A DNA stretch of 64,000 nucleotides from DATKIY01 sp963726755 (GCA_963726755.1 CAVSDB010000002.1:62001-126000); one strand, 5' to 3'. Positions 1 through 10,810 are shown, numbered from the stretch's first letter. Notes: generated from the letters alone by a model not told the origin. A program made the numbers and translations.

Positions 1-378
1 GGGCACCGACAACTGGTAGAACGCTCGGTGCTCCTCACCGTCTGCGATCTCTTCTGCGGACGATCGCCGCGCACCTTCCATCAACGACTGGAACGGCCCG
101 GTCGACGACGTACTCATGACCAGTTCCCCGCTGCGGTCACGCACCGGGGGGAACATCCCCACCATCCGGATGTAGCCACCGAGCGGAATGGCTTTGAAGC
201 CGTACTCGGTCTCACCGCGCCGGCGGGACCAGACGGTGGGACCGAAGCCCACCATGTACTGAGTGACTCGGACGCCAAATCGCTTGGCCGGAACCAGGTG
301 ACCAACTTCGTGGAGGGCGATCGAGGCCATCACTCCGAAGAAGAAGATCGCGACGCCTACCCAGGCAGCCAGGCTCAT
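1..378 (-). CDS. rip1: Site-2 intramembrane zinc metalloprotease (RseP/Rip1 family), N-terminal part
   Basis: Membrane protease of the M50 family, which cleaves anti-sigma factors and other single-pass proteins inside the membrane. The gene runs off the left edge, so only the first 126 residues are present. The zinc motif HEVGH is at residues 23-27, preceded by a hydrophobic helix (FFFGVMASIAL). GFGPTVWSRRRGETEYG and the following GGYIRMVGMFPP are the usual RseP-type membrane-loop segments. The ATG at 378 overlaps the dxr stop (ATGA), the dxr-rip1 order common in actinobacteria. Family assignment is firm; the symbol rests on homology and position. Confidence 0.9.
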   Translation of the reverse strand, partial: MSLAAWVGVAIFFFGVMASIALHEVGHLVPAKRFGVRVTQYMVGFGPTVWSRRRGETEYGFKAIPLGGYIRMVGMFPPVRDRSGELVMSTSSTGPFQSLMEGARRSSAEEIADGEEHRAFYQLSVP

Positions 379-1541
379 CGACCCTCCTCCAAGATGTCTC
401 GGGCGCGGTTGCGCGCCCACGATTCAGCGTTCAATACATCGTCAACGGTAAGCGACGACTCAACCCCTGCAGAACCGTCGATCTGCTGCAGGTGCTCTGC
501 CAGCACCCGACTGACGGTGTCCACGATGCCGAGGAAGGGCAGTTCCCCGGCCAGGAAGGCTGATACACACTGCCTCGTTCACGGCGTTGTAGACCGCTGG
601 AGCAGTGCCCCCCGCAGCGCCGGCAGAACGGGCGAGCGCCACCGCCGGGAAGGCTCGTTCGTCAAGCGGCTCAAACTCCCACTGGAGCTGGAGCTCGTCC
701 AGTCACAGCCCGGTGCCGCGTTTCTCACTCGATCGGGCCAAGCCAGCGCCAGGGCGATCGGCAATTTCATGTCTGGCGGACTCGCCTGAGCCAACGTCGA
801 GCCATCGCAGAACTCGACCATCGAATGAACGACCGACTGCGGGTGAACGACTACGTCGATGTGGTCCATCGCAATGTCGAACAGCAGGTGCGCCTCGATC
901 ACTTCCAAGCCCTTGTTCACCAAGGTGGCGGAATTGATCGTTACGACCGGCCCCATGTCCCACGTCGGGTGCGCCAGTGCTTCGGCGACGGTTACCGATG
1001 TCAACTCCTCACGCGAGCGACCTCGGAACGGTCCGCCACTCGCGGTGAGGACCAGCCGTCGGACTTCGGCTGAGCGACCCCCGCGCAAACACTGAGCGAG
1101 CGCAGAGTGCTCAGAATCAACGGGAACGATCTGCCCAGGTTTGGCGGCAGCTTTGACCAGCGGTCCCCCGACAATCAGCGACTCCTTGTTAGCCAACGCC
1201 AGCGTCGCACCGGCGCGCAGCGCTGCCAACGTTGGCTGCAAACCGATCGAGCCCGTAATGGCGTTCAGCACGACGTCGCAGGGCCACGCGGCGACTTCGG
1301 TCGCCGCGTCCGGTCCCGCGATGACCTTGGGAAGTGCACGCTGAAGCTCATTTGCGACCTCCTGCGACGCCACCGCCACCACGTCGACATCGAACTCGAG
1401 AGCCTGCTCCGCGAGCAGATCAAGGTTCCCGCCGCCAGCGGCAAGTCCCACGACCCGAAAGTCACCGGGGTTGTTTCGGATGACGTCCAGCGCTTGGGTG
1501 CCCACTGACCCGGTCGATCCGAGAATCACCACTGAACGCAT
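375..1541 (-). CDS. dxr: 1-deoxy-D-xylulose 5-phosphate reductoisomerase (frameshifted)
   Basis: Second enzyme of the MEP isoprenoid pathway; it converts DXP to MEP with NADPH in the cytosol. Visible motifs are GSTGSVGTQALDVI near the N-terminus (NADPH fold), ANKESLIVGG, VDSEHSALAQCL (metal and substrate loop), TASGGPFRG and HPTWDMG. Two reading-frame breaks, near 670-690 and near 565, split the C-terminal third. In the shifted frames the expected segments continue: WEFEPLDERAFPAVALARS, YNAVNEA, then FLAGELPFLGIVDTVSRVL through to RARDILEEGR and the stop. Because the enzyme is normally essential and both halves are well conserved, the breaks look like sequence errors. Start chosen at MRSVVILGS (1541). 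Confidence 0.93.
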
Positions 1542-1569
1542 AGGTCCAGTGTCCCTCACTTGCCAGGGA

Positions 1570-3822
1570 TCAGCCGATCGGCACAGGCTGCTCAGCCGAC
1601 TCCGCTCCCTCGCGGACGCCGAATCGACGCCAGAACCGAACGAGGGGGGCGGGTGCGTACCAGTTCCAGTTGCCCAGGAGCTTCATCGTGGCCGGCACGA
1701 GCAGGGCGCGAACGATGGTCGCGTCGATCACGACCGCGACTGCCAGGCCAACCCCGATCATCGAGATGAAACTGATCCCGCTGAGTGCAAACGCGCCAAC
1801 AACCACGACGAAAAGCAAGGCAGCGCTGGTGATGATGCGCCCAGTTTTCTGCAGTCCACGCGCGACCGACAACGTGTTGTCACCAGTTCGGTCCCACTCC
1901 TCACGCATCCGACTGAGCAAGAACACTTCGTAGTCCATCGAGAGCCCAAAGGCCATGGCAAAGATGAGGATCGGCTGGGTCGCTTCGAGATATCCGGTGG
2001 ACGTGAAGTCGAACAGGCTGGACAGGTTCCCCTCCTGGTAGCCCCAGACAAGCACGCCAAACGTTGCGGACAAACTCAGCACGTTCATCAGGATCGCCTT
2101 GATGGGAAGCACCACCGAGCCGAAGGCCAAGAAGAGCAGAGCGAACATCGCGACCACCAGATACAGCGCCACCCACGGCAACAGCCCTCCGATACTGCTC
2201 AGTCGATCGACGAGCAGGGCCGAGTCCCCACCTACCAGCACCTCAGCCCCGTTCGGAGTTGGCGCGTTCCGAATTTCCGCGACGAGGTCCCGCGTCGCCC
2301 GGTCGTTCGCGGTCCCGCTGTAAGTGACGACGATGTGCGACGTCCCTGAATTACTTCCCACCAATGACGCGCCAGTGGAACCGGGGATTGTCGCCAACTC
2401 TGATACGTACTGTTCGACGACAGACCCGCTCGCGCCAGTCACTACTACGTCGATGGGCGAAGTGGCTCCACCTCCAGGGAACTCCTGCTGCAACATGCTT
2501 GCTGCGTTACGGCTTTCGGTACCAGCTGGCAGCACCCGCGAGTCGACTCCGCCGAAGGCGACATTCAGGAACGGCAGCCCCAGAATGACAAGCACCCCCA
2601 CAGTTCCTGCGACCACCAATAGGGGGCGACGCATCACGGCACGGGCCAACCGCGCCCACGCGCCGGAGTCAGGATCGATCGAGGCTGCCCGGCCAGAGGC
2701 GGACGCCCGCTTTCGCCAAGGCATCGGGATCCGTAGCGCATCTACTCGGTGACCAAGTACGCCCAGGAGAGCAGGCAGCACCGTGATGGCGGCGAGCATC
2801 GCGATCAACACCGCAGCCATGCCACCCAAGCCCATGGAAACGAGGAAGTTCTGGGGAAAGAAGAGCAGCGATGCGAGGGCAACCGCGACGGTGACACCCG
2901 AAAAAGCCACTGTTCGTCCAGCTGTGGCCATCGTGCGCACGACAGCGCTCTCGACGTCGTTGCCAGCGGCTAGCTCTTCGCGGAACCGGCTGACCATGAA
3001 CAGCCCGTAGTCGATCGCCAACCCAAGACCCAGCATCGTCACGATGTTCACCGCGAAGATGCTGACGTCACCGAAGAGAGTGCCGATGCGCAGCACCGTG
3101 AAGGCACCGAGCACCGCGATTCCCCCGATCGCGAGTGGCAAGCTGGCTGCAACGACGCTGCCGAAGACCAGCACCAACAGCACGAGCAGAACCGGGAACG
3201 ACAGGGACTCAGCCTTGGCGATGTCTTCTTGAACCTGCGTCGTGATGTCCACCGAGATCGGGACCGTACCTCCGCGCAACGTCTGCAGATCCTTGGCGAC
3301 CAGATCATCGGCTATGCCCTTGTAGGTGGCCTCGCGATCCTCCTCGCTCTGCCCCGTCAGTTGCAGCACCACGTAGGTCGCGGTCTGATCACTGGATACG
3401 AACTGTTGATTGCGTCCGGTCGACCAGAAGGTTGACGCTGACTTGATAGCCGCGGACGGGAGTTGGGCCAAGGTGTTCTCGACGTCGGTTCGAAACGCCG
3501 GATTGTCCACGGTGAGGCCACTGCCAGCAGGCGCCCGATACACCACGACGACATCGGCGGCCTGCCTGCCGAGTGCGGTGTCGATCTGCTCGGCTGCCCT
3601 CGTCGACTCCGCATTCGGGTCGTCGAATCCACCACCGCTGAGCGACCCGAAGACCGAAGTCCCCCAGACGACCGCACCGGCCATCAGCACCCCGGTGATG
3701 ATCAGGACGGAGCGACGCCGGCGATACATCAGGTGGCCCAGCCGACCGAAACCGCTGCGCGACGCCGAACCGGTGAGGTCGGCTGGAGCGGGGGCGTACT
3801 CAGTGTCCCGGATGGTAGTCAT
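1570..3822 (-). CDS. MMPL/RND-family membrane transporter
   Basis: A 750-residue inner-membrane exporter of the RND superfamily (MmpL / SSD-like). The usual duplicated plan is visible: one transmembrane helix at about residues 35-55, a large external loop, then five helices (about 205-350), followed by a second helix-loop-five-helix repeat (about 405-720). LGLAIDYGLFMVSRFREE and FGLSMDYEVFLLSRMREEW are the paired helix motifs typical of these transporters. The gene is unbroken. It is transcribed away from a TetR gene across a region with two palindromes, so it is probably repressed by that regulator. The substrate (lipid, siderophore or drug) cannot be read from sequence. Confidence 0.9.
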   Translation of the reverse strand: MTTIRDTEYAPAPADLTGSASRSGFGRLGHLMYRRRRSVLIITGVLMAGAVVWGTSVFGSLSGGGFDDPNAESTRAAEQIDTALGRQAADVVVVYRAPAGSGLTVDNPAFRTDVENTLAQLPSAAIKSASTFWSTGRNQQFVSSDQTATYVVLQLTGQSEEDREATYKGIADDLVAKDLQTLRGGTVPISVDITTQVQEDIAKAESLSFPVLLVLLVLVFGSVVAASLPLAIGGIAVLGAFTVLRIGTLFGDVSIFAVNIVTMLGLGLAIDYGLFMVSRFREELAAGNDVESAVVRTMATAGRTVAFSGVTVAVALASLLFFPQNFLVSMGLGGMAAVLIAMLAAITVLPALLGVLGHRVDALRIPMPWRKRASASGRAASIDPDSGAWARLARAVMRRPLLVVAGTVGVLVILGLPFLNVAFGGVDSRVLPAGTESRNAASMLQQEFPGGGATSPIDVVVTGASGSVVEQYVSELATIPGSTGASLVGSNSGTSHIVVTYSGTANDRATRDLVAEIRNAPTPNGAEVLVGGDSALLVDRLSSIGGLLPWVALYLVVAMFALLFLAFGSVVLPIKAILMNVLSLSATFGVLVWGYQEGNLSSLFDFTSTGYLEATQPILIFAMAFGLSMDYEVFLLSRMREEWDRTGDNTLSVARGLQKTGRIITSAALLFVVVVGAFALSGISFISMIGVGLAVAVVIDATIVRALLVPATMKLLGNWNWYAPAPLVRFWRRFGVREGAESAEQPVPIG

Positions 3823-3886
3823 TGGTGCGTCCTTAGGCTCGTTGCTGGTCGTCGACGCTAGATTCGAGGTGATCGTTGATCACTAG

Positions 3887-3920
3887 AGTTAACGCCGTTC
3901 ACTAGTTAATGGTGTTAACT
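3887..3920. promoter_or_regulatory. Inverted repeat between mmpL and tetR, putative operator
   Basis: AGTTAACGCC (3887-3896) and GGTGTTAACT (3911-3920) form a 9/10 inverted repeat with a 14-bp spacer. It lies in the divergent promoter region between the RND transporter and the TetR gene. Such positions usually hold the TetR operator; this is inference from symmetry and location. Confidence 0.55.
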
Positions 3921-3935
3921 AAGCAAACGATGTAC

Positions 3936-3950
3936 ACTCTTGTCAAGAGT
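3936..3950. promoter_or_regulatory. Perfect 15-bp palindrome ACTCTTGTCAAGAGT, putative TetR operator
   Basis: ACTCTTG-T-CAAGAGT is a perfect palindrome about 40 bp upstream of the chosen TetR start. TetR proteins typically bind 15-bp palindromes in their own promoter, so this is the better of the two operator candidates here. Confidence 0.55.
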
Positions 3951-3991
3951 TAATGCAGAATGTTTGCCGTCCGAGATGGAGGGATCCGCAG

Positions 3992-4771
3992 ATGAGCGCC
4001 CACACAGCGGTGGTCGGCCAACCCACCTCGCGACGGGATCGGCAGCGTGCGGCCACGATGGCCGAGATCAAGAGCGCAGCCCGTGCCCAGGTGATCGAGC
4101 ACGGGCCTGGCGGCATCCAACTTCGTGCCGTAGCTCGCGACGTCGGACTCACCGCCCCGGCGCTGTATCGCTACTTTCCCAGCCTCGACGACCTCGCCGC
4201 AGCCCTAACGGTCGACCTCTACGACGAACTCATCGCGGCGTTGACCGCGGCACGTGATGCCGACGTCGAAGCAGATGTGTTCGCCCAGATGATGAGCACT
4301 AGTCGTGCCTTCCGGGAGTGGGCGGTGAGCAATCCCGCAGAGTTCGGGTTGCTCTTCGCTACCCCCCAAGCGTCATTCGAGCATCCTGTCGGTACGCCCT
4401 GCGAGGAGGCCAGCAGCCGTTTCGGCAACGTGTTTGCCGAACTCTTCCTCGAGATTTGGCAGGACCATCCCTTCGAGGTTGACCAACCCCAGGCGTTGGC
4501 ACCGGGGATGGTCGAGGGGCTCACGCCTTACTGGACCTGGCTGACCTCGGAACTAGCTCCCACGATTCCCCTCGGGGCCGTCGTGGTGTTTCTCGAGTGC
4601 TGGATTCGGCTTTATGGAACGGTCGCGATGGAGGTATTTGGACACCTGTCCTGGGCGGTGCCCGACGGCTCAGCGATGTTCGAACAATCACTGCGGTCGA
4701 TGGCGCAATCGGTCAAGCAAGTCGACCGCTACACCGCTCCAACTAGAGATCGAGCCCGGTCAGCACCATGA
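3992..4771 (+). CDS. TetR-family transcriptional repressor
   Basis: About 259 residues. The N-terminal helix-turn-helix is clear: AEIKSAARAQVIEHGPGGIQ followed by AVARDVGLTAPALYRYFPSL. The C-terminal ligand domain resembles the TetR_C group with a WHG-like region. ATG 3992 is preferred over ATG 3953 because GGAGGG lies 8 bases upstream. The gene is divergent from the RND transporter and convergent with the aldehyde dehydrogenase, whose 3' end it overlaps by 29 bases. It probably controls the transporter and itself through the palindromes between them. Confidence 0.88.
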   Translation: MSAHTAVVGQPTSRRDRQRAATMAEIKSAARAQVIEHGPGGIQLRAVARDVGLTAPALYRYFPSLDDLAAALTVDLYDELIAALTAARDADVEADVFAQMMSTSRAFREWAVSNPAEFGLLFATPQASFEHPVGTPCEEASSRFGNVFAELFLEIWQDHPFEVDQPQALAPGMVEGLTPYWTWLTSELAPTIPLGAVVVFLECWIRLYGTVAMEVFGHLSWAVPDGSAMFEQSLRSMAQSVKQVDRYTAPTRDRARSAP

Positions 4772-6184
4772 CTCGCTCCTGGGTGAAGTCGGTCATCGTG
4801 TAGCGGACGCCTTCGCGTCCACTGCCCGACTCCTTGACGCCGCCGTACGGCATCTGGTCGGCTCGAAAACTCGGCACGTCACCGATGATGACGCCACCAA
4901 CGTCGAGATCGCGGTGCAGCCGGAAGGCGGTCTGCAGATCCTTGGTGAAAACACCGGTCTGCAATCCGAATCGAGACGCGTTGACCTGGGCGATCGCATC
5001 GTCAACATCGTCAATCGGCGTAATCGTCAGGACCGGACCGAAAACTTCTTCGGACGTGACCTTGTCGTCGTCTTTGACATCGACGAGCACTGCGGGAGTG
5101 ACCGTCGCACCGTCGCGGATGCCGCCGGTGAGCAACTTCGCACCACCGGCGACCGCTTCGTCCACCCAGGACGCCACCCGGATCGCGGCAGCCTCGTCGA
5201 CAAGTGGACCAACATCGGTGCTGTCGTCGTACGGGTCGCCCATCACCTGATTCTCGACCTCTGTCACGATGCGCGACTTCATGTCGTCGAAGATCGAGCG
5301 ATCAACCAAAACTCGCTGCACCGAGATGCAGGACTGACCCGCTTGGTAGTTGGCGAACGTCGCAATCCGCGAAGCTGCCCAGTGCAGGTCGGCGTCGGCG
5401 CTGTAGTCACCGAGCACAACAGCGACCGCGTTCCCGCCAAGTTCAAGCACCACATGCTTTTCAGGAACACTTCGCTGAATCGCAAAGCCCACTGGGGCTG
5501 AGCCGGTGAACGAGATGACCGGCAGGCGCGGGTCCTGGACCAGTGCTGGCATTCGATCGTTGGGTACTGGTAGCACCGACCACATGCCGTCGGGCAGATT
5601 CGTCTCGGCCAACAGTTCGCCGAGCAGCAACGACGACAACGGCGTTGCTGGCGCGGGCTTGACGATGATGGGCGTACCAACTGCGAGGGCAGGCGCAACT
5701 TTGTGAGCAACCAAGTTCAGCGGGAAGTTGAAGGGTGCAATCGCCAGGACAGCACCCTTAGGAACCCGACGCACTAGAGCCATTCGACCGGCCGTCGCGG
5801 CTTCAGTGTCGAGTCGTTGGACCTCACCATTCCACCGGCGTGCCTCTTCGGCCGCCCAGCGGAAGACGCTCGCTGCTCGAGTCACTTCAATGCGAGCCCA
5901 CTTGATGGGCTTGCCGTTCTCCGCAGTGATGAGGCGGGCAATTTCTTCCTGGCGTTCGAGGAGCCGTGCGGAAATGTGCATGAGCGCGTCAGCTCTGGCC
6001 CCGAGGGTCAGACGCTGAGCCTCGTCGCGGACGGCGACCGCCGCAGCGACTGCCTGCTCGACCTGTTCAGTCGTGGGCACGGCGACAATCCCGACGATGG
6101 TGCCGTCGGGGTGGGTGACGTCCTGCGTCTGCTCGCCGGTAGCGGGTGGCCGGCAAGCCAGAACGGGGAGATCTGCGAAGTCAC
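4743..6184 (-). CDS. NAD(P)-dependent aldehyde dehydrogenase (frameshifted near its start)
   Basis: Aldehyde dehydrogenase superfamily. Seen motifs are IAPFNFPLNLVAHKVAPAL (cofactor and substrate channel), IIVKPAPATPLS, FTGSAPVG (cofactor loop), ELGGN with the general-base Glu, YQAGQSCISVQRV with the catalytic Cys, and EEVFGPVLTITP. The main frame starts at about 6080. An earlier stretch (VTSQISPFWLAGHP, then DVTHPDGTIVGIVAVPTTEQ in the adjacent frame) belongs to the same protein with one frameshift near 6140. GTG 6184 has an AGAGGA-type ribosome site. It sits beside a PucR regulator and GabT, so succinate semialdehyde or a related C4 aldehyde is a reasonable but unproven substrate. Confidence 0.85.
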
Positions 6185-6288
6185 GGTTGTCCTCTCACCC
6201 ACCGGGATCGGACCCGCGTGGTTCATCCACGGTAAGCAGACCTTCGCTGAACCCGACTGTACGAAATGGCGAAGATAGGTTGTCTATA

Positions 6289-6307
6289 TGGACTAAAAGG
6301 GCCAAAC
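6289..6307 (-). promoter_or_regulatory. TGGAC-N5-GGGCCAAAC motif upstream of the aldehyde dehydrogenase gene
   Basis: The same bipartite motif (TGGAC, 4-5 bases, GGGCCAAA) recurs at 7850-7868 in the pucR/gabT divergent promoter. Here it lies about 105 bases upstream of the aldehyde dehydrogenase start and touches the pucR stop codon. It is a candidate binding site for the PucR-type regulator. Confidence 0.45.
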
Positions 6308-7834
6308 TAGGCTGATGAGGCGGAAGCAGCCGGGCCGTCGACCGCATCTCGGTCCCGAACCGCCAGGGCCACCCAGAGCTCAGACCGCAAGTCCGGATCG
6401 TCTAGCGATCGTTCGAGCAATTCCTCGACCCGACGCATTCGGTAGCGCAGCGTGTGACGGTGCACGCCCAACGAAGTTGCAGCGGCGTCCCACTGCCCGT
6501 TGTGAGCCAGCCACGCTCTGACCGACGCCACCAGATCGCCGCGATCTCGGGCCTCCAACGGGCCTAACAATCCATCAGCGAATCCCCTCGCGGCCTCGGC
6601 GTCGACCAAGCCAACCAGACCGTCCCTAGCCAGGTCGCCGAATCGGCGAACGCCGCCAGCGCCAGCAGCGGCAAGTGCTCGTTGGGCCTGACGCAGGGCA
6701 TCACCCAACTCTGTTACTTCGGCGGCGTCACTAATCCCCCACGACATACCCGGATGGGCGGTCGTCATGGCCATCGTCGTCTGACTCTGCGGGGGCAATC
6801 ACGACCAGTCGGTCTTGATGCATGACGGCCCCTCGCCATCCCCCACCAGGTGACGACTCTTCGACCTGCTCAAGAACTGCCAGCAAAGTTGCGGGTGCAC
6901 CCTCAGCAACCAGCAAGTGAACCGATCCAGCGAAGAGTTCGTCCCAGCCAACCCCAGCCACCGGCAACCGGTTCACTGGGATGCCATCGACAAGCAACGA
7001 AAAGACCGCCGCGCGTAGGTCACGGCGTGCGGTATCGGTGCCGAGCGATCGCTCGAGGGCCAGCGACACCAACGCCACACCGACATTGACCAGCGCCAAG
7101 TCCGCCGCCACGAACGGCTCGACGCGGGCCACCGCCAGGAAGCCTCTGATCCTTCCGGCGGGGGCTAACGGCTGAAGCACGATGTTTTGTTCGCCCCGGC
7201 TGAAGGCCGACGACGAACGTGGGCCGCGTTCGCGAAGTCGTTCTACCTCAGGGAGCAGATCACTTGCCCACTGATCTGCGGAGCGCGGAGCGGCATGAAC
7301 CACTCGACCCGCGGGGTCGAGCAGCACCGTGTCCGCAGACAAGCGCGGCCGCCAACCGAACGACGACGGCCGCAGCGCCTTCTGGTGCGAGTGCCGCCCG
7401 CGTCAATTCACGTTGAGCCTCGACGGTTCGGGTGACCGCCTCGTAGTCGCTCTTCGCCAACAGTTCGGACACTGCCTTGCTGATCGCCATGAAGGGTGTC
7501 GGCTCGGGAATCTCGAGCAGTGGCAGCCCGCTGCTCCTCGGCGGCCGCGACCAGGCTCGGTGGCAGTTGGGCGTGGGTGAGACCGACGCCCAGACCCAGG
7601 CCACTTACTCCTGCGGCAACCAGTCGGTCGACCAACGCCGGGCTGTCTTCGTCGGTGAGTCGAAGTCCAGTGGTCAGGAGCAACTCACCCGCCGTCGAGG
7701 TAGGGGGTGGGGTCTTCTAGCTCACTGACCGCCACCCACCGCACTTGCCGATCGATGTTGCGAGCCCCGGCACGCAACAGCACCGAGAGCCCAGGCAGGT
7801 CCAGGACGGTTCGAATCGTTGGCACCACAGGCAT
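6307..7834 (-). CDS. PucR-family transcriptional regulator (multiple frameshifts)
   Basis: Reconstructed from four overlapping frames. The N-terminus is MPVVPTIRTVLDLPGLSVL, then LEDPTPYLDGG and LLLTTGLRLTDEDSPALVDR, the classic PucR N-terminal domain. A GAF/GGDEF-like middle follows. The C-terminal domain contains LVASVRAWLAHNGQWDAAAT and GVHRHTLRYRMRRVEELL, the PucR-type helix-turn-helix. Frame changes occur near 7685, 7535, 7340 and 6760. It is divergent from gabT and directly upstream of the aldehyde dehydrogenase. PucR-type proteins often activate GABA or purine catabolism, so control of these neighbours is the likely role. ATG 7834 starts the best-conserved N-terminus. Confidence 0.85.
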
Positions 7835-7849
7835 CACGGTAGCCAGATT

Positions 7850-7868
7850 TGGACGTTTGGGCCAAAAC
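7850..7868. promoter_or_regulatory. TGGAC-N4-GGGCCAAAAC motif in the pucR/gabT divergent promoter
   Basis: Contains the palindrome TTTGG-G-CCAAA (7856-7866) and shares TGGAC...GGGCCAAA with 6289-6307. It lies 16 bases upstream of the pucR start and about 120 bases upstream of gabT. It is a likely operator for the PucR-type regulator; this is inferred from repetition and position. Confidence 0.5.
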
Positions 7869-7990
7869 CTCGCAATAAGTTGTCCGATCGGGCACCGCGA
7901 CGATCAGCGATCCGCGGCTTACAGTCGAAGACAGACCTCAGCAGACCCAGCCAGACCCAGCGACCAACGACAGCGGAAGCGAGTACCTCG

Positions 7991-9347
7991 ATGACCGACC
8001 TCACCCAAGGCGGCCCAGGCCTGCCGCAGGAACGACGCATCGTCACTGCCATCCCAGGTCCTCGCTCGCAGGAATTGCTCGCCCGCAAACAGGCCGCAGT
8101 CTCTGACGGCATCGGGACGATCCTGCCGGTGTTCGTCACTGCCGCCGGTGGTGGCGTCATCGTCGATGTCGACGGCAACTCGCTGATCGACCTAGGCGCG
8201 GGAATCGCTGTGGTCAGCGTCGGTAACGCGGCCCCCGCGGTTGTCGAGGGCATCACCGCGCAAGCGCAGCAGTTCACCCACACCTGCTTCATGGTGACGC
8301 CCTACGAGGGCTACGTCGCTGTCGCCGAAGAGTTGAACCGACTTACCCCAGGCGACCACGCCAAGAAGACCGCGCTCTTCAACTCAGGTGCCGAGGCCGT
8401 TGAGAACGCCGTCAAAATTGCGCGCTACGCCACCAAGCGCGACGCCGTCGTCGTCTTCGAGCACGCGTATCACGGACGCACGAACCTGACGATGGCGCTC
8501 ACCGCGAAGTCGATGCCCTACAAGTACGGTTTCGGTCCGTTCGCCGGTGAGATCTACCGGATGCCGATGTCGTACCCGTTCCGCTGGCCAGGTGGTCCGG
8601 AGTTGGCAGGCAAGCAGGCGCTCGAGCAAACGATCAGCAAGATTGAAAAGGAAATCGGCGCCGACAAGGTCGCCGCGATCCTGATTGAGCCGATTGCTGG
8701 CGAGGGTGGCTTCATCGAGCCGGGCGCGGGCTTCTTGCCTGGCCTTGCTGAGTACGCGCGCGAGAACGGCATCGTCTTCATCGCCGACGAGGTGCAGACC
8801 GGCTTTGCCCGCACCGGCCACATGTTCGCTTGCGAACACGAGGGTGTCATCCCCGACATCATCACCACAGCTAAGGGAATCGCTGGCGGTATGCCGCTGT
8901 CTGCGGTGACCGGTCGCGCCGAGATCATGGACGCCGTTCACGGTGGCGGGCTTGGTGGCACGTACGGAGGAAACCCGGTGGCGTGCGCCGCGGCCCTTGG
9001 CGCTCTGCGCACCATCGAAGAGCAGGATCTGGTCGGCAAGGCCAACCGGATCAACGAGATCATGGTGCCCAGACTGCGCGAGATGCAGGCGAAGTACCCG
9101 GTCATCGGCGAGGTCCGCGGCCGCGGCGCAATGTTGGCCGTCGAACTGGTCAAGCCAGGAACCCTGGAGCCGGCTACTGACGTCATCGCCGCCGTCACTT
9201 CGTACTGTCATCGCGAGGGTGTGTCTGGTGCTGACCGCCGGAACGTACGGCAACGTGCTGCGCTTCCTGCCGCCGCTGACGATGCCGGAGGATCTACTCG
9301 AAGAGGCGCTCACGGTGTTGGACAAGGCCTTCGCGGCCGCAGCCTGA
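7991..9347 (+). CDS. gabT: 4-aminobutyrate aminotransferase (one frameshift near the 3' end)
   Basis: Class III PLP aminotransferase that moves the amino group of GABA to 2-oxoglutarate, giving succinate semialdehyde. Landmarks are FNSGAEAVENAVKIARYATK, FEHAYHGRTNLTMALT, EPIAGEGGFIEPG, ADEVQTGFARTGHMF and TTAKGIAGGMPLSAV with the PLP lysine. After EGV (about 9220) the frame shifts by one; the normal ending continues as LVLTAGTYGNVLRFLPPLTM to LDKAFAAAA in the next frame. ATG 7991 (MTDLTQGG) is chosen because the 5' extension has no conserved sequence. Divergent PucR regulator and nearby aldehyde dehydrogenase support a GABA shunt. Confidence 0.93.
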
Positions 9348-9493
9348 TCCGTTCTTGGCCCGCTGGCCGGTGTACCCTGCGACGATCCAGATGAGCGCAA
9401 GCCTGCGGTTCCGATGGCATTCGGAACCAGCCGAGACAAGGTGACTTCCTCCCATGACGCTGGTATCGGGGGCGCCAACTGGGACTGGCGACG

Positions 9494-10810
9494 GTGAACC
9501 TGGTACCGGCGTGCCTGGGCGAGGGCGAGCACTTCACCGACGACGAAGCCCGGGCACTTGTGGTCGAGGCGCTGCACGCAGGCGCTCCCGACATCGTCGT
9601 TCAGCCCATCCTCGGACTGACTACTGGACGTGCGGTCGCGTACGAGGCGCTGGCTCGATTTTCGTCAGACACTTACCGCTTCGCGCCTGATCGCTGGTTC
9701 GGGTTGGCCCACCAAGCCGGGCTTGGCGCAATGCTCGAGGCACGCGCGGTCGGCCTAGCACTGCGAGCCGGACAACAACGACCTGCCGGCACGGTGCTTG
9801 TCGGTCAATGTCAGCCCCTCGGTACTGAGTTCACGTGAACTGCACGACGTGTTGCCGTTCGACCTCACCGGTCTCCAGTTCGAGATCACTGAGAAAGAGG
9901 TCGTCAACGATCCGGCTCACCTCAGCGTCGTCCTTGACGCACTTCGCGGACGCGGAGCCCGCATCGCAGTTGACGACGTCGGCGAGGGTTACGCCGGACT
10001 GCAGCGCGTCATGGCGATCGCGCCAGACGTTCTCAAACTCGATCGTTCGCTGGTGGCAGGCGTCGACGCCGAACCGGGCAAGGCTGCGCTGATCGAAGCC
10101 GTGGTTCGGTACGCCGCCAAGATCGGATCACAGGTCTGCGCAGAAGGTGTGGAGACCCTTGAAGACCTCTACACACTTGCGGATCTCGACGTGGCAGAAG
10201 CACAAGGCTGGGTTGTTGGTATGCCCAGTAGCGAGTTCGAGCCGGTGAGCGCCGCGTCGCACGACACCTGCGCGAGTGCGTTCTCACGGGCACTAGCAAG
10301 TGGTTCGCACGACGACGTGGTGACGGGCCCGATGCCGCTGCAGCAACTGCTTGGGACGACTGGTCGACATCTCCGACCTCGACACGCTGGCCCGCATGAT
10401 GGGAGCGGTGGCCGAGACGCTTGGCCTGCGATCGGGTCAACCTCTCATACCTTGACTGTCGGCGGTTCGTATCTCGAGGCGGTGATTGCTGAAGGCTGGC
10501 AGCCGGAAGGGGTCCGCTACTACCTCGACGGACTACCCGCTCACCTCGCAGTCGCTGAAGACCCACGAGATCTTCCAAGTCTTGGCCAGCGACCCAACTG
10601 CCCCAGCCAACGAAGTGCGGTGGATGCTCGACGAAGGTGTGCGAACCCTCATCGGCGTTCCCATCATCTGCGCCGGTCGACCCATTGGTCTACTCGAATG
10701 CAGCCAAGTCGACGACGTGCCATGGCGTCGACAGCAATTGCGACACGCGCGCATCATCACGACGGTGCTCGGACCGGTCCTCGGGCGCGTTGCAGGCAAA
10801 CGACTCCTAG
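9494..10810 (+). CDS. EAL-domain protein with C-terminal GAF domain (several frameshifts)
   Basis: Probable c-di-GMP phosphodiesterase or c-di-GMP-responsive protein. The EAL domain has VVQPILGLTTGRAVAYEALARF, then SVNVSPSVLSS, FEITEKEVV, IAVDDVGEGYAGLQRV, LKLDRSLVAGV and CAEGVETLEDLYTL, so most catalytic positions are kept. The C-terminal part (EVRWMLDEGVRTLIGVPIIC and RPIGLLECSQ) is GAF-like. Frame changes lie near 9815, 10345, 10435 and 10530. The stop is uncertain because the gene converges on and overlaps the next one; TAG 10808-10810 is plausible. The GTG start at 9494 is tentative. No membrane segment is seen, so it should be cytosolic. Confidence 0.78.

Noticed and set aside
375..1541. 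dxr as a pseudogene.
   Set aside because: Both broken frames continue with conserved Dxr sequence, and neighbouring essential genes show the same kind of breaks.
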